From Amblyomma americanum (lineage: Eukaryota > Arthropoda > Arachnida > Ixodida > Ixodidae): a stretch of DNA of 64,000 bases. Shown here piece after piece: positions 31,512 to 42,425 of this stretch; position 1 is the first letter of the stretch; each line of letters opens with the position of its first letter. The stretch spans positions 81,129,618 through 81,193,617 of the forward strand of contig NC_135506.1 in assembly GCF_052857255.1 (NCBI RefSeq). Reading direction: 5' to 3'. A program made the position numbers and the translations under genes. The notes below the pieces were generated by a model. It was not told where the DNA came from. It searched no databases and saw nothing but the letters and a program-made list of their open reading frames with translations.

Positions 31512-32649
31512 GATGAAATCAAGAAGTGAACGATGATATATCTGAACTAAAACGTGTTACTTCTGGTGTCCCACAAAGCAGTATATTGGGACCATTACTC
31601 TTTAATATGTATCTAAGTGATATATCTAACATTAACTCCGCTGCGAAATTTATTATTTATGCTGATGACACAAGCATATTTTTTACTGGAAATGATCTTG
31701 ATCTCTTTGTTCAGGAATGCAATGAAACCATGTTTGAATTACAAAAATGGTCTGAATCCAAATGTATGCGTATAAATGATAAGAAAACACAAGCTCTTAT
31801 TTCTCGTCCTAAAAATAAAGTGCTTCCTTCCTCCATCGAGAATAAACTAAGCTCGTGGTGTATAGATTTGGTTGAACAATTTAAATTCCTAGGAACAGTT
31901 TTTTCTTCCAACATGACTTGGGACCACCATGTGGACCATATGCAACGAAGCTGTCTCAACTGACCGGGGTCATAAACCTGATGAGATATGTTATTCCAAG
32001 AAAAATAAAGCTACTCCTCTATAATTCTCTTGTCTACTCCTATTTAAACTACTGCCATTTCTACAGAAAAAGTTCCTTCGTCCTATTTACAATGTCCCCT
32101 GGGACTCTCCAAGCGCAGATATTTTTTTAGAAAGTGGTGTAAAAATTCACAACTTGTATAAATATCGTCTATGTGTCCGGTTTAAACTTGAAACACTTAG
32201 AAATGTAAACTATATACGAAACCTTGCTGAATTACATACCCGAGAAGCCAGCTACACATCAAGGTATGCGGAGACTTGGGTGGTGCACGCTTCCTTCCCT
32301 GTTAAATAGATATGCATATAATTTTGACCTCTTTAGTTCGTCAAAAAATCTTTGCATGCTATGTACGTTCACATGTAGAATATGTTTATTCTTTTTGTTT
32401 GCTATCGATCTGTGTTTGTCGAGTGCGAATGTCGATTCAATATTGTATAATGTTGTTTCACTTTATTTGGTAGTTTCATTATTGTATACCTCTTAATACG
32501 TTAACCAACTGCCTTTGTTTTATAAAGCCTGGCTGTCAAGCCGCTGCCAAGCTAAAGGGGGCTGCGGCTTTGCCAAGCTGTACCTTACCGCTTTTTCTGC
32601 GCCTCTGCTGCCTGTACCTTTTCGAGGCAGAAATAAAATTTGATTTGAT
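31512..32649 (+). mobile_element. CR1-like LINE, 5'-truncated
   Basis: Coding starts mid-RT with VTSGVPQSSILGPLLFNMYL, then YADDTSIFF, then FKFLGTVFSSNMTWDHH, and after a frame change YNSLVYSYLNYCHF and further C-terminal sequence. The 3' UTR ends in AAATAAAATTTGATTTGAT (to 32649), a short repeated tail as in CR1/L2-like elements. No RNase H is seen, in contrast to the I-group elements here. The 5' end is truncated, as usual for failed reverse transcription. Confidence 0.75.
31526..31963 (+). pseudogene. CR1-like RT palm fragment
   Basis: A 145-codon frame with motif B (GVPQSSILGPLLF; the usual Gly after PQ is Ser here), the catalytic YADD box about 45 codons in, and the thumb-proximal FKFLG block. 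The frame is lost at about 31960 and resumes in another phase, so it is a broken copy. Confidence 0.75.
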
Positions 32650-32945
32650 ATGGACCCTGTGTCCAGACAAAATAGCAATCCGGATTGTCCGGTGAGAGTC
32701 CCACTGCCGCCAGGTGCCGAATTCTTGTCGACTTCAGCGCCGGGCAGTTCCACAACAAGTGGTGGATATCCGCTTCACAGTCTCTGTTCTTGCAGACTGG
32801 ACACCCGAGGCGGGGATACAAATCTTTGAAATGCGGCCACTTGCGTGTCACAGCTGGAGTTAGGGCAACCCCCACCCGTATCCTCCGAAGCGCAACTTCC
32901 TCTGCATGGGCAAGACCACGGGGGAGGGCTACCGCACACGGAGGG
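32650..32945 (-). mobile_element. I-group LINE 3' end, minus strand
   Basis: Minus-strand coding from about 32945 reads AEEVALRRIRVGVALTPAVT, then CPVCKNRDCEADIHHLLWNC, the Cys/His finger found after RNase H in I-group proteins. It meets the CR1-like element's tail at 32649/32650, so the two lie tail to tail. Its own stop and 3' UTR are missing. Compare the same finger at 45460-45520 and in the frame at 36860-38200. Confidence 0.65.
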
Positions 32946-33480
32946 ATTAGAGCACGTGTGCATTACACTTACTTTCCCGTTGTACCTTTCGGCCAATCAG
33001 CGACCGCTCCGGCGGCGCTTGGCGGTGCGTGCTTTCGACCGATTTCAGGAAGGAGGCGGCTCAGCGCTCTCGAGCTGACCTTCTGGCGCAAGAGCTCGAA
33101 TCTACGGAGCTTCTAGGTAAAGCATCCGGAGTTTTTCTCCACTAGCATTTAAAATGGTGACGTAATCGTCGATTGACCGCGACGAAGTTCAGGCTCCTAG
33201 AACCTCACTGCGTTTGGAAAGTGCGTGGAAACTTGCTGTGACGTCATTAGTGCCGAAAATTCAGATGTCCCCTGCCTTCGCGTGCATGTTGCTTTGCGTC
33301 GTCTGATACCCCGAAACTTTTGTAAGATACACCTTTAATGGCGTTGGTTTTCTTCCATGAAACACGAGTTTATTCGCTGGAAAAGTAGTGCCGTCGTATG
33401 TGATGTCATTAGCGGGGCCTCTCTCTGGTCATCGTTGTGCACTGCAGAGAAGCCTCAACGCCGACGCCGCTTTACTCGAA
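32946..33480. other. Unassigned DNA
   Basis: No element or gene supported. Confidence 0.3.
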
Positions 33481-33645
33481 ACGATTTCGCAGGCTTTACC
33501 TGCATGTTTCTCACATTCGGGTGTAGAACGCTTCGTCTACTTTAAGTACCTTATTGATTGCTAATGAGATTGCCCTCCTTGTCTTATAACGTATACATCA
33601 GGTTTTAACCTGTGCCTAGTTTCTTCAAGTCTAAGCTAATTGGAG
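33481..33645 (+). repeat. 165-bp repeat, first copy
   Basis: From ACGATTTCGCAGG to CTAAGCTAATTGGAG; recurs at 34372-34538 in the same orientation with roughly 85% identity by eye. Confidence 0.8.
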
Positions 33646-33915
33646 ACCTTCCCATTTTGTGGTCGGTACGACGTACCTTTCCGAGGACCTCCAAATCCTG
33701 CACGATGTTAGAGTTAGAGCATAGTACGAAGTCTATTTCATTTTAAGTCTCACTATTGGGGCTCTTCCACGTAACTTTCCTGTTCTCTCGATTACAAAGG
33801 CAGGTATTCAAGATTCGTAAATTGGCCTTCTGTTCAGGGCAAAACACTACCAAACCGAAAGTCGCTGAATCCACTTACCTTTTGAAAGACGTTCTTCTTG
33901 GACATACTTGTGTGT

Positions 33916-34685
33916 GTTTCAGCGAACACTTTCAAAAATTGTCTAAAATAGGCTTTTTGGGGTAAAAATATGCCTTTTGCGCCATAGTATTACCAGTGTT
34001 GGCGGACACCAGAAGACCGGTGAATCGTCTTTAGTAACCTGGTGAACTAATGTTGAATACTTAACTATTTTACTACTAGAGTTAGGCACCTAGCTGTAAT
34101 ATAGCCATATCAGTTTTTAGAATTAAAAAAGCTCGATTGCACTTTGCGCTGTGAATAAAAATTAGGCTTTTTCGACTAGTTACGTGCGCTGCAGGGGTCG
34201 CTTTGCCTGCATGCTTTCGAGAGCGTATGTATTTTAGCACAATGGAGCCAAATTTTGTCGACCTACAGTGGCGAGGGTGATCACGTTCTCGAAATTCTAT
34301 GCACCTAACTTTATTAGTTAAAAAGGTAACTACTAAAAATTCTTACATCGGCATTCAAATGTTAGGGCAAAACGATTTCGCAGGTTTTCCCTGCATGTTG
34401 CACACATTCAGGTGTAGAACTCTTCGGCTAGTTTGAGTATCTTATCGATTGCTAATGAGATTTCTCTCCTTCTCTTTTAGCGCATACATCTGGTTTTTAC
34501 TTATGCCTAAAGTTTCTTCAAGGCTAAGCTAATTGGAGTTAAAAAGGTAACTAATAAAATTTAGTTACTACGACGACGATTCACCGGTTTTCTGGTGTCC
34601 GCCAACAGTGGTAACACCATGCCGCAATAGCCTTTTTGGCCCAAAAAGCCCATTTCTGAAAAATGTTGAAAGTGTTCGCTGAAAC
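33916..34685. mobile_element. Fold-back / MITE-like element with 123-bp inverted arms
   Basis: GTTTCAGCGAACACTTTCAA at 33916 is inverted at 34685. The arms (33916-34038 and 34563-34685) pair along their length, including GGTGTCCGCCAAC and a Lys-like run of A/T around GGCCCAAAAAGCC. There is no coding sequence, so any movement needs an enzyme made elsewhere. No target duplication is evident at the ends. Confidence 0.75.
34316..34561. repeat. Insertion of ~196 bp flanked by 25-bp direct repeats, inside the fold-back element
   Basis: AGTTAAAAAGGTAACTACTA (34316-34335) recurs as AGTTAAAAAGGTAACTAATA (34537-34556). Between them lies the second copy of the 165-bp repeat (34372-34538). The direct repeats look like a target duplication. 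Confidence 0.65.
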
Positions 34686-35170
34686 GCCCGTTGTATCAGT
34701 TGAATGTCTGTATTGTGGAACGGCTTTGCTACGAAGATGATTGAGCAACTTACTTATTGTGGATGCAGCGTCAGGAAGAACTGAGAAGCGCGACCGTCGC
34801 TTTAACCACAATGCGCTCAAGCCGGCTGGCACCGGCGAGCACACAGTGGTGACAGGGAGCACATACGAGGTTGCGGCGCAAATGATTATTCAGAGCATTG
34901 GGAGAGAGCCCGCGCTAGAAGGCACATGAGATCTTTTTTATTCGAGAATCGGATGCAGTAAGGAGATGGAAACAGTGGAGCACATTTTTCGACGAAACAT
35001 GCCGAACGCCGCAGCGAAGGGGATGTAATAGCAAGGATTTAGGGGCATAGAGCTTGGGAGGGAGAAGAGGAGGGGGGGCGTTGGCTTCCTTCGCCACCTT
35101 GGTCTTCGTCCCCAACATGAAGCCCGGGGTGGATGGAGTCGGTCAGGAGGGCCTCCCACTGCTATAGACT
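34686..35170. other. Unassigned; possible LINE 3' end at 34920-35165 (minus)
   Basis: On the minus strand, near 35150, coding-like sequence (EALLTDSIHPGLHVGDED) followed by AATAAAAAAGAT at about 34945-34930 resembles the last codons and end of an I-group LINE. The evidence is weak. Confidence 0.3.
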
Positions 35171-35423
35171 AGGGCTGTTAATATTAGGTAATAAAGGGTT
35201 TTTTTTTGCAGCCACAGGTAACGAATCCATCGTGCCCACTCTCTCATGTATCTAGCGAGCCATATTTTATATGGGTGGAATGGCCTGCTCTATATTGAGG
35301 TTTACTGCCAGAGGCGTGTCCTTTTTCCGAGCTCTCAACAACGCCTTCATCCCAGTAAGGTTGTGGCGTGCTGAATGGTTCCACCGGCAAATGCCAGCCG
35401 GTTCGTAAAATCTCGAAGTGTGT
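35171..35423. other. Unassigned DNA
   Basis: Nothing recognised. Confidence 0.3.
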
Positions 35424-35919
35424 CTACCGTGACATTTTCCTCAACCCCTTAGTCGAAATGATGGTGTGCTGATTGATAGTGTTGTTAGTTCTGTGTGTCC
35501 ATGGACGTGTCCACATACAAATTAGCTGTTTCTTCTCGAGGAACGTAACTCCTACAATCTTGTCGCGCTCTTTCCTTCGTGGTTCTTGTTCGTGGGTATC
35601 AGTTTTAGTACGAAAGTGCTCCTCGTTTTGCTTGTCGTCGCTTCTGTCTTCCGCCGGATGCCCCAGGTTTACCAGTGGTGCTGTACCAGCAGGCAAGGTT
35701 TCGCTGCGATCCTCATAGGTGCCCTGCATCTGCATGAGCTTCCCTGTCGAGGTAATCACGCCGAAGAATTTTGCTTATGCGCCCTTCTGATGCATGTTTC
35801 CTTTTCCTTTTGGTTTGATGCTTGTCCCCATGACTGTCGCCTTTCTCTGGATTCTGCTAAACCGTGATAGTGTTGGATCATTCGTAAGCCGTGATATTTT
35901 CTGTGAGGAAAAATCAAGG

Positions 35920-36240
35920 CTAGCGTTTCTTGACACGCTGTTTCCTTGATGTCACTGTTTCCCGCTGGTACTCCACCCCTAGCTCTGCTCCGTCTATGAT
36001 TGTTCCCTTCCTTCGTACCAAAAGCTTGTAATTTCTCTCCATGTGCGGAGCATCTAAATCTCGTACAATCTTGAGGTATTTTGCCTTCTGCCGGGCCGAC
36101 AACCGCTCTAATGATATTTCGCGGAAGTGTCTTCTTCCGCGGTGGTGAATGTATATGTAAAGTACGAATACGCTCTTGTACCTGCGTTTCTTAGGTATGG
36201 CCTCCATTAAAGCGTGCTCTAATGCTTGTGCCCTTCTCAC
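35920..36240 (-). pseudogene. Unrecognised basic ORF, possibly LINE-derived
   Basis: A 106-codon minus-strand frame rich in Arg and Lys, with a RLSARQKAKYLKIVRDLD segment and a run YIYIHHRGRRHF. I do not recognise the family with confidence. The pattern is vaguely like nucleic-acid-binding ORF1 regions. A second basic frame at 35424-35759 on the same strand may be its decayed continuation. The region from 36241 to 36757 holds no other feature I can support. Confidence 0.3.
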
Positions 36241-36859
36241 ATACTGGGCCAGCTTTTAAAACCTCTCGCCTGCTAACAATGTCGTCTTTGGTGCAGTGTT
36301 AGTTTCTTGCAACGCTAACGTCGTGTATTGTGTAGAGCTCTAGCTTCCCTAAATCTCCGGCTACATCGCTGCTTTCATCTGCGTGTTTGGTCTCGACCTG
36401 GGCCATTCTGCCCCGTGTGATTCTCCTGTGATTGTATCGAAGCAATTGCTGTATCGTTGTATCTAAGCTATTCCTTTGTTCTCCTCTGTGAGTTCCCTGT
36501 GCGTCTTAGTCTGCATCCAATAGTCTAGAGCAGTGTGATAGCAGGGAGACTCGCTCCTAGACCGACTCACCTTCTTGAACTTGCGTCAGGAGCGTTGCCC
36601 CGATTCTAGGCGTTGCCCCCACCGTGGCCCGCGTAGCTCGCACCCGGTAGACCCGGAAAGTCTGCTTCCTTTAAGTGCGGCGGTTCCGGAAATCCGTTCC
36701 TTTCTCTGGTTTCGGCATCCTCGCTGTTGAACCACCGCGGCCTTCCGTGGTTAATAGCTAGGTAGGTAGGTAGGAAATACTTTTAATGCTCTAGAAAGGT
36801 GCTAGTAGCAGACGAGAAAGAAGAGGTCCATCTTCCTTCTTCTCACAGGGTCGGTGCCC

Positions 36860-38203
36860 CTATTCCAGGGCTCCGCTGAGCTTCGCTGCTCGTTGGGCGT
36901 GCTGGATCAGACCTTGTTGGCAACCCAGATCGCCGCTGGAGAGCCGGCTCTCCCACTGTTCCGCACTCGGGTCTTTTCGAAAGCTGTCGTTTTTACTGCA
37001 TTCCCAAGTGATGTGGTACAACGATGGTTTGCTGCCACACCACGGGCAAGTGTCCCGATATTGCGTCGGGTAAATCTTGCTAAGGATATGCAGGTTTGGG
37101 AATGTTCCTGTCTGCAATCTTCGCCAATACACTGCCTCTAGTTGATTTAGATCAGGATGAGGCGGCGGATAGCGGATCCGTACCCCCTTATAGTAGTTGA
37201 GAATGTCTGAGTACGTAGGACTGACTCGGTCGGGTAGATGGTCCGATTGGGAGGAAGCTCGGCTCGTATACCCTCGAGCTACCTCGTCGGCGCGTTCGTT
37301 CCCCGCTATGTCGGTGTGTCCTGGCACCCAGTAAATGCTATGTATGACTTTTGGTGGGGTCGCGCTCGGGAGGAGCCGGAGCGCGGCGCGACCTATGCGG
37401 CCGTTCATGTAGTTACGGCACGCTTCTCTCGAATCTGTAAGGATGGTAAGGGACATGTTGCTTCGATAACCGGCTACCGCCGCTAGAGCTACGGCCAGCT
37501 CCTCCCCTTCGGTTACCGTGCAATCCCTCACCGAGGCGCTAGCTAATTCCTTTAAGTTCGAATCAATAACTACCGCCACTGTGCTGTTATGTGAGCTTCT
37601 TGTATACGGAGCCGCGTCCGTGTATACCGTTGTGGATTTTGTAGCTAGATTTTGTTGTACATACCTCGCCCGGGCTGCCCTACGGGCCGCATGCAAGTTG
37701 GGGTCCATGTTCCGGGGAAGGGAGCGAACCTTTAGCGTCTGGCGGATTGCGTCCGGTATGCTCGCAGTACGATTCTCGAATTCCGCAGTTCCGCCTAGCT
37801 CCAGTCGGCTAAGGAGCGAGCGCCCCGTAGGAGTCTGCTGGAGCCTAGCTAACTGCGTGACCAGTTGGGCTTCTTTGATCTCTTCGAAGGTGTTGTGAAT
37901 TCCAAGAGCCAATAGTTTTTCGTTGGAGGTGTTCATTGGTAGATGCAGGGCTGTCTTGTAAGCTTTGCGGAGTATGGTGTCTGCACTATCCACTTCTCCT
38001 TTGTTGAGGTTGAAGTACGGGAGGGCGTAGCCCACGCGACTAACCACCAGGCTCTGAACCAGGCGCAGGGTATCCCCCTCTCGCATGCCGCTCCGCTTAT
38101 GCGACACGCGCGTGATCATTCTGGCGACCTGAGTGGTCGATTGCTTGAGAAGGCCAAGCGTATGGCCGCATCGCTGGTTGCTCTGCAGCCACATTCCCAA
38201 GAC
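36860..38203 (-). pseudogene. LINE ORF2 C-terminal part: RT thumb, RNase H, Cys/His finger
   Basis: Continues the RT frame after the TGA at 38206-38204. The codons on either side (RDKI, then VLGMWLQSNQ) belong to one conserved stretch, so the stop is a point mutation. The thumb follows, then RNase H (VYTDAAPYTRSS with its first Asp, the EELAVALAAV Glu helix, LTILTDSREA with the next Asp, YWVPGHTDIAGNERADE with the last), which removes RNA from the hybrid during reverse transcription. It ends with CPWCGSKPSLYHITWEC, the finger shared with 32650-32945 and 45335-45703. The catalytic residues are present, so only the stop disables this segment. Confidence 0.85.
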
Positions 38204-39646
38204 TCATATCTTGTCTCGTTCGGGAATTAGCTGACCTTCGAGGGAGACATTGAGGGACCCTTCCTTGTGTTTCCCTTTGTGGACTCGCAGGAGTTCTGAT
38301 TTTTCGGTGGAGCAGGTGAGGCCTCGTGCACTGACATATTCTTCCACGCAGGTAGCCGCTGCTTGCAGTCGTTCTTCTTTCTGGCCGAGCGACCCAGTGG
38401 TAACCCAGACCGTGACGTCGTCAGCGTATATTGCGTGCTGTATGCCTTCGATCTTCTCGAGTTGTCTTGCGAGGCCGATCATGGCCACGTTGAAAAGTAG
38501 TGGCGAGATGACGGACCCTTGAGGTGTGCCTTTGTTTGAGGTCGAAAATTTAGCGCTACGAAGGTCTCCGAGCCCAACCGTTGCAGTGCGGTTGGAGAGA
38601 AAGGCCTTCACGTAGCTGTGAATGTTCTCGCCGCAGTGGAGGTTGTCGAGTCCTTCCATTACAGCCGTGTGGCTAACGTTGTCAAAGGCTCCTTTGATGT
38701 CGAGGGCCATAACCACGTTCTCGCCTACGCTCGGGACGTTGGTGAGGACTTCCTCTTTGAGTTGTAAGAGGATGTCCTGGGTGGAGAGGTGGGCTCGGAA
38801 GCCGAACATACTGTGGGGGTACAGGTCTTCGTCTTCCATGTAGCTTTGGAGCCTCCGAGTAACGACTCGCTCGTAGAGCTTGCCTAGGCAGGAGGTGAGT
38901 GAGATAGGTCGGAGATTTTCGATCTGGAGTTTCTTACCCGGTTTGGGGATCATTATGACCTCTGCATGCTTCCACTCTTCAGGAACCGTTCCTGCAGCCC
39001 AGTGCCCGTTGAGGAAGGTGGTAAGTTGGTCGACCGCCTCGTCGGAGAGGTTGCGTATGAGTGCGTTCTGGATCTTGTCTGCTCCCGCCGCAGTGTTGCG
39101 CGTGCATGCCTTTATGGTAGCGAACACTTCTTCCCTGGTGATCGGCCTGTCTAAGTGGGTGTTCGGTTTCCCCAGGTATGGTTTCGCGTATGCCGCAGGC
39201 AAAGTCGTGCCGTAGCATTTCTCTTTGGCCTTATCTAGCAGTTCCTCTTCCGTACCCTCGAAGGTGTGGACGAGTCTGCGGATAGCTTTCCCGCTTTCGG
39301 CCCTGGTTTGGGTAGGGTCGAGGAGGGTCTTGAGTATATGCCACGTTTTGGCCGTGCTGAGGGTGCCGTCCAGCGAGCTACTGAACTGCTGCCAGCTCTG
39401 CCTGGCCAGTTGGGTCGCGTACTCCTCCGCTATCTTGGTGACTTCTGCGATCTTGAGCTTGAGCTTCCTGTTAAAGCGCTGCTTCTTCCAGCCCTTGGTG
39501 AGTCCTCGACGTGCCTCCCACAGCCTGATGAGCGGAGGGTCCACCTCAGGTGTTTGCTCGGTGCGATCCACTTCCTGAGTGTACCGCTTCTGGATGTCTT
39601 TAAGTTGTTGACACCAATCATCTATGGACGTAATCCCCCTTCCAGG
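38204..39646 (-). pseudogene. LINE ORF2 reverse transcriptase
   Basis: After the frameshift at about 39637-39641 the frame runs through the N-terminal RT extension (SIDDWCQQLKDIQKRY) and fingers (WKHAEVIMIPKPGK, LRPISLTSCLGKLYE). Motif A is VVMALDIKGAFDNVSH, motif B is GTPQGSVISPLLFN, and the catalytic box is IYADDVTVW. It closes at TGA 38206-38204. The motifs are intact. RT copies element RNA from a nicked target in the nucleus. An apparent longer frame upstream to 39886 is out-of-phase overlap with the endonuclease part and is not real. Confidence 0.9.
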
Positions 39647-40389
39647 TCCGCGCAAGCCTTGCGGAAAGCCGGCCAGTTGGTGATCTTGGCCGTGCCGAGC
39701 TTGCGCTTGATGTTGGTGGCTGCTATCGTGGTCTTCAGGATATAGTGGACACTGCCTAGATTCTCCAGCAGATTCTCCCACGTTGCGTGCTTCACTCCCC
39801 TGACAAACGTTAAGTCCGGACACGTATCCGGGCAGATCGAAGTGCCAAGGCGCGTGGGATGAAGTTGGTCTGTTAAGAGGGTACATTGGATCGCTTCCGC
39901 CGCGTCCTCGACCTGTATACCTTTGTGATTATTAGTGGGGTATCCCCATTGCTGTCCGCGAGCGTTGAAGTCGCCTACAATGAGCAACCAGTTGCTTTTC
40001 GCAGGTTTGCTGGCCCCTAGAAAGAGTATATCAAAATGCGCGTCCCGCTGGCGAGGCGGGCTATAGAGGTTTACTAGTAAGACACTCTTTTCCTTACGCG
40101 TCTTTTTGGGAATAATTTCCGTCCCTAAGTGTTCAATATTGGTGTTGGGAATTGGGTCATGGGCTATGGCTACCAACTTTTTGCTGACCAAGGTTGCCGT
40201 GCGTCCGCTATCGTAGCACGTATATCCCCTGAGTGACGGTGTCGTGTTAGTTTCCTGTAAAGCTATTATATCGGGTGTCGAACCTTGCGTATGTAAAAAC
40301 TGCATTAGGAGTCCCTGCTTTTGGCGGTACCCCCTGCAGTTCCATTGCCAGATTTCTAGTGGAGTTTGTTTAGCCATTGTTTTGGGCAT
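39622..40389 (-). pseudogene. LINE ORF2 APE-type endonuclease, frameshifted before RT
   Basis: Starts at ATG 40389-40387, overlapping the last codons of ORF1 by about 20 bp, an arrangement suited to reinitiation. Endonuclease motifs: LEIWQWNCRGY (catalytic Asn), IIALQETN (Glu), LLVNLYSP, LLIVGDFNARG (Asp, Asn). The final S-D-H motif reads GSVHYIL, with Val in place of Asp, which should abolish nicking. The frame leaves ORF2 at a run of five identical bases (39637-39641), where a one-base change would restore continuity with the RT. Family role: APE endonucleases nick the target DNA to prime reverse transcription. Confidence 0.88.
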
Positions 40390-41144
40390 TGTTCTGATTG
40401 GAGCCTTCAGTTCCGAAACGGCGCTCGTATATGAGCCTGTCCCGGGCCTCGTTTGTTATTCGTTGCGTATTTTGACTTTTGACGTGGCTGCGGAAACTTT
40501 GGTCCTGCAACGCAACTTTTTGCTGTAGTAATGTGATGTTCTGTTCTGACAGGTTTAGTTGGACCTGCATGGCATCTAATCTTGCATGAGTTTGTCGGAA
40601 CTGTCCTTCGGTGCGAATCATGAAATCCTCCATGCGCTGCATGAAAGTTCTGAATTCTTCGGGGCTCACTTCTAAGGGGGTTGGAGATCGTTGCACCTCG
40701 GCCGCCGGAGTCGGGGACCGCGGTGCGTGCCCTGTTCTCAGAGCCTGCATTTCTTTAATGAGGTCATCGATTTTTTTTCGGAGATGTGCATTCTCCTCTC
40801 TTAGAGCTTTAATTTCCTTCGAGTTACGCGTAATATTATCTTGATCCGAGTGCGGAATCAGTGGGTTTGGAGAGCCCACTCCCCAGCTCACCTTGACGCC
40901 GCCCTTCTTCTGTTGTTTCTGCGGCGGCTGCTGCTGCTGCTGCTTCGGCTTGGCCGTTGACCGGTTTAGCGGCGGGAAAGAGTCATCCCTGGATCGGCTC
41001 TGGCTGTGATCTCGCACGGTGCTACGGCCTCGGCTCGAGGAGCAGCCATGGTCCCGCTCCGAGCTAAGCCACCTGGGTTCGCGCCCTCGACTCAGGTGCG
41101 GGTTCTGCTGCTGCTGCTGCGGTTGTTGCTGCTGCGGCAGTTGG

Positions 41145-41176
<32 letters not shown>

Positions 41177-42334
41177 TTGTTGTTTCCGGGACTGCCGGCC
41201 GCCGGTCGTGCTGCCCCGGAGCTCCTCAGTAGTCTTGAGGCGTCGACGGCACTCCGTGGCGACGTGGTCGCCTTCGCACACCATGCATTTGGCCTTGCAC
41301 GGGTGGCCTTCTGATGGGTCGTGTGTGCCGCACGTCCTGCAGAGCTTGGTGTTCGGCGTTGGACAGACGTCCGAACGATGGCCTTGCTCTCCGCACACGT
41401 AGCAGATCTGTCCTGTAGGACGATATGGGTAGGTCTTGAATTCTCCGGATCGGTAGATGACCCACTGCGGGATATACGGGCCGTCGAACGTGATGAGCGC
41501 CGTTTCCGACTTGCCCAGCATTCTCGCTTCCAGGATCTTCACTCCTTGTGATCGAAGCCGCAGCCTCGATTTCAGTAGGGCCGGTGATTGCCCCGGCATG
41601 ACGCCGTGAATTACCGCACGCTTCAGGTCGTCCGGTAGGGCTGGATAGGTGTTGGTTGCATAGGTCTGGTCATTGATCGTGAGCTTTTCCATCTTCCTGA
41701 GCACGTCGCCGATGTCCAGGTCGGGCGTGCTCGCAATCATGATGTTCGATCCGGGCCGGAGTCTCATGATGAAGTCTTCTTCCTTGAGCGTTCCTCCGCT
41801 GGCCGCGACGAGGGCTTGCGTTGCCTGGTCGACACGGATTTCGCTGATTTTTAGGCCTCCCTTGGGGCGATAAATGATTTTGATATCACCCTTCGGTAGC
41901 GGCGGCGGACGTGGCCTGATCTGCCGCTGCGCTCCCGCCAGATGTGGTTTTAATGTAAAGCGCGGCACGCCACCCGCTTGCGTCTCTGCTCCGCCAGATG
42001 CGGCTGTCGGCGCTATCTTGTTGCTTGCTTCTTCCCGGGGATCGCCTGGCCCCTTCGAGGCTTTCTTCGAGCCTTTCCTTTTTAGGCGCCGTTTGTAAGA
42101 AACAAGCTGCCAACGATCCATGTCTTCGTCTTGCAGTGGGTCGATGTCGGCCCCGTCGTCTCGCTGCGGTGGCGAGGTCTCCATGGCCTCGGTCACTGCG
42201 TCCCCAAGTCCGGGGCTCGCATTGACCGGCGGCGCGGCAGGAGATTCGTCCGTACTTTCAATATTCGCCGAACCTTGGGCCGAGGTCCGGGTAGGTTCAT
42301 TCATGATAGGGTCGTCAGCGTCCCGGGGTTCCAT
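40370..42334 (-). CDS. LINE ORF1 gag-like protein, 654 codons, intact
   Basis: Opens at ATG 42334 with an acidic N-terminal region (PLQDEDMDRWQLVSYKRRLK), then a basic stretch. A folded region at about residues 150-290 (TPDLDIGDVLRKMEKL, ALPDDLKRAVIHGV) is followed by zinc knuckles (CYVCGEQGHRSDVC, CRTC, CMVCEGDHVATEC) at about residues 315-370. Next come a glutamine-rich tract at about 390-420 coded by CAG repeats, an Arg/Ser-rich stretch, and a coiled coil at about 505-545 (IKALREENAHLRKKIDDLIK). This is the layout of I-group ORF1 proteins, which coat element RNA and multimerise. No break is seen. Whether it is expressed is unknown. Confidence 0.88.
41100..41175. repeat. CTG/CAG triplet repeat coding polyglutamine in LINE ORF1
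   Basis: Imperfect CTG runs on the plus strand (CAG on the coding strand), interrupted by CGG and TTG. A second short CTG tract lies at about 40929-40945. Such tracts can change length by slippage without changing frame. Confidence 0.85.
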
Positions 42335-42425
42335 GCTGGCCGATGTCTAGACACGCAAGCACCGCACGGGGCCGCCCCGGGAGCGCGCTAGGCCTACGCT
42401 AGGCTCAGCGCTCCCGGCCGCAGGT

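Larger units (their letters stand above)
36758..42425 (-). mobile_element. Nearly full-length I-group LINE
   Basis: About 5.67 kb on the minus strand. It has a leader (42335 to about 42425), ORF1, an overlapping ORF2 coding for APE endonuclease, reverse transcriptase and RNase H with a terminal Cys/His finger, a short 3' UTR and a (CCTA)n tail at 36758-36775. Decay is light: one frameshift in a five-base C run (plus strand 39637-39641), one TGA at 38206-38204 and a changed endonuclease residue. The short tandem tail marks target-primed insertion. A clear target duplication is not identified. Its domains align in order with the deleted copy at 1-3260. Confidence 0.9.

Noticed and set aside
39266..39745. 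Plus-strand 159-codon frame across LINE ORF2
   Set aside because: It runs antisense to the RT and endonuclease frames and has no motif of its own.
41006..41402. Plus-strand frames rich in Leu, Cys or Gln over the CTG repeat
   Set aside because: They are the antisense of the LINE ORF1 polyglutamine segment; the minus-strand frame has the zinc knuckles and is the real one.
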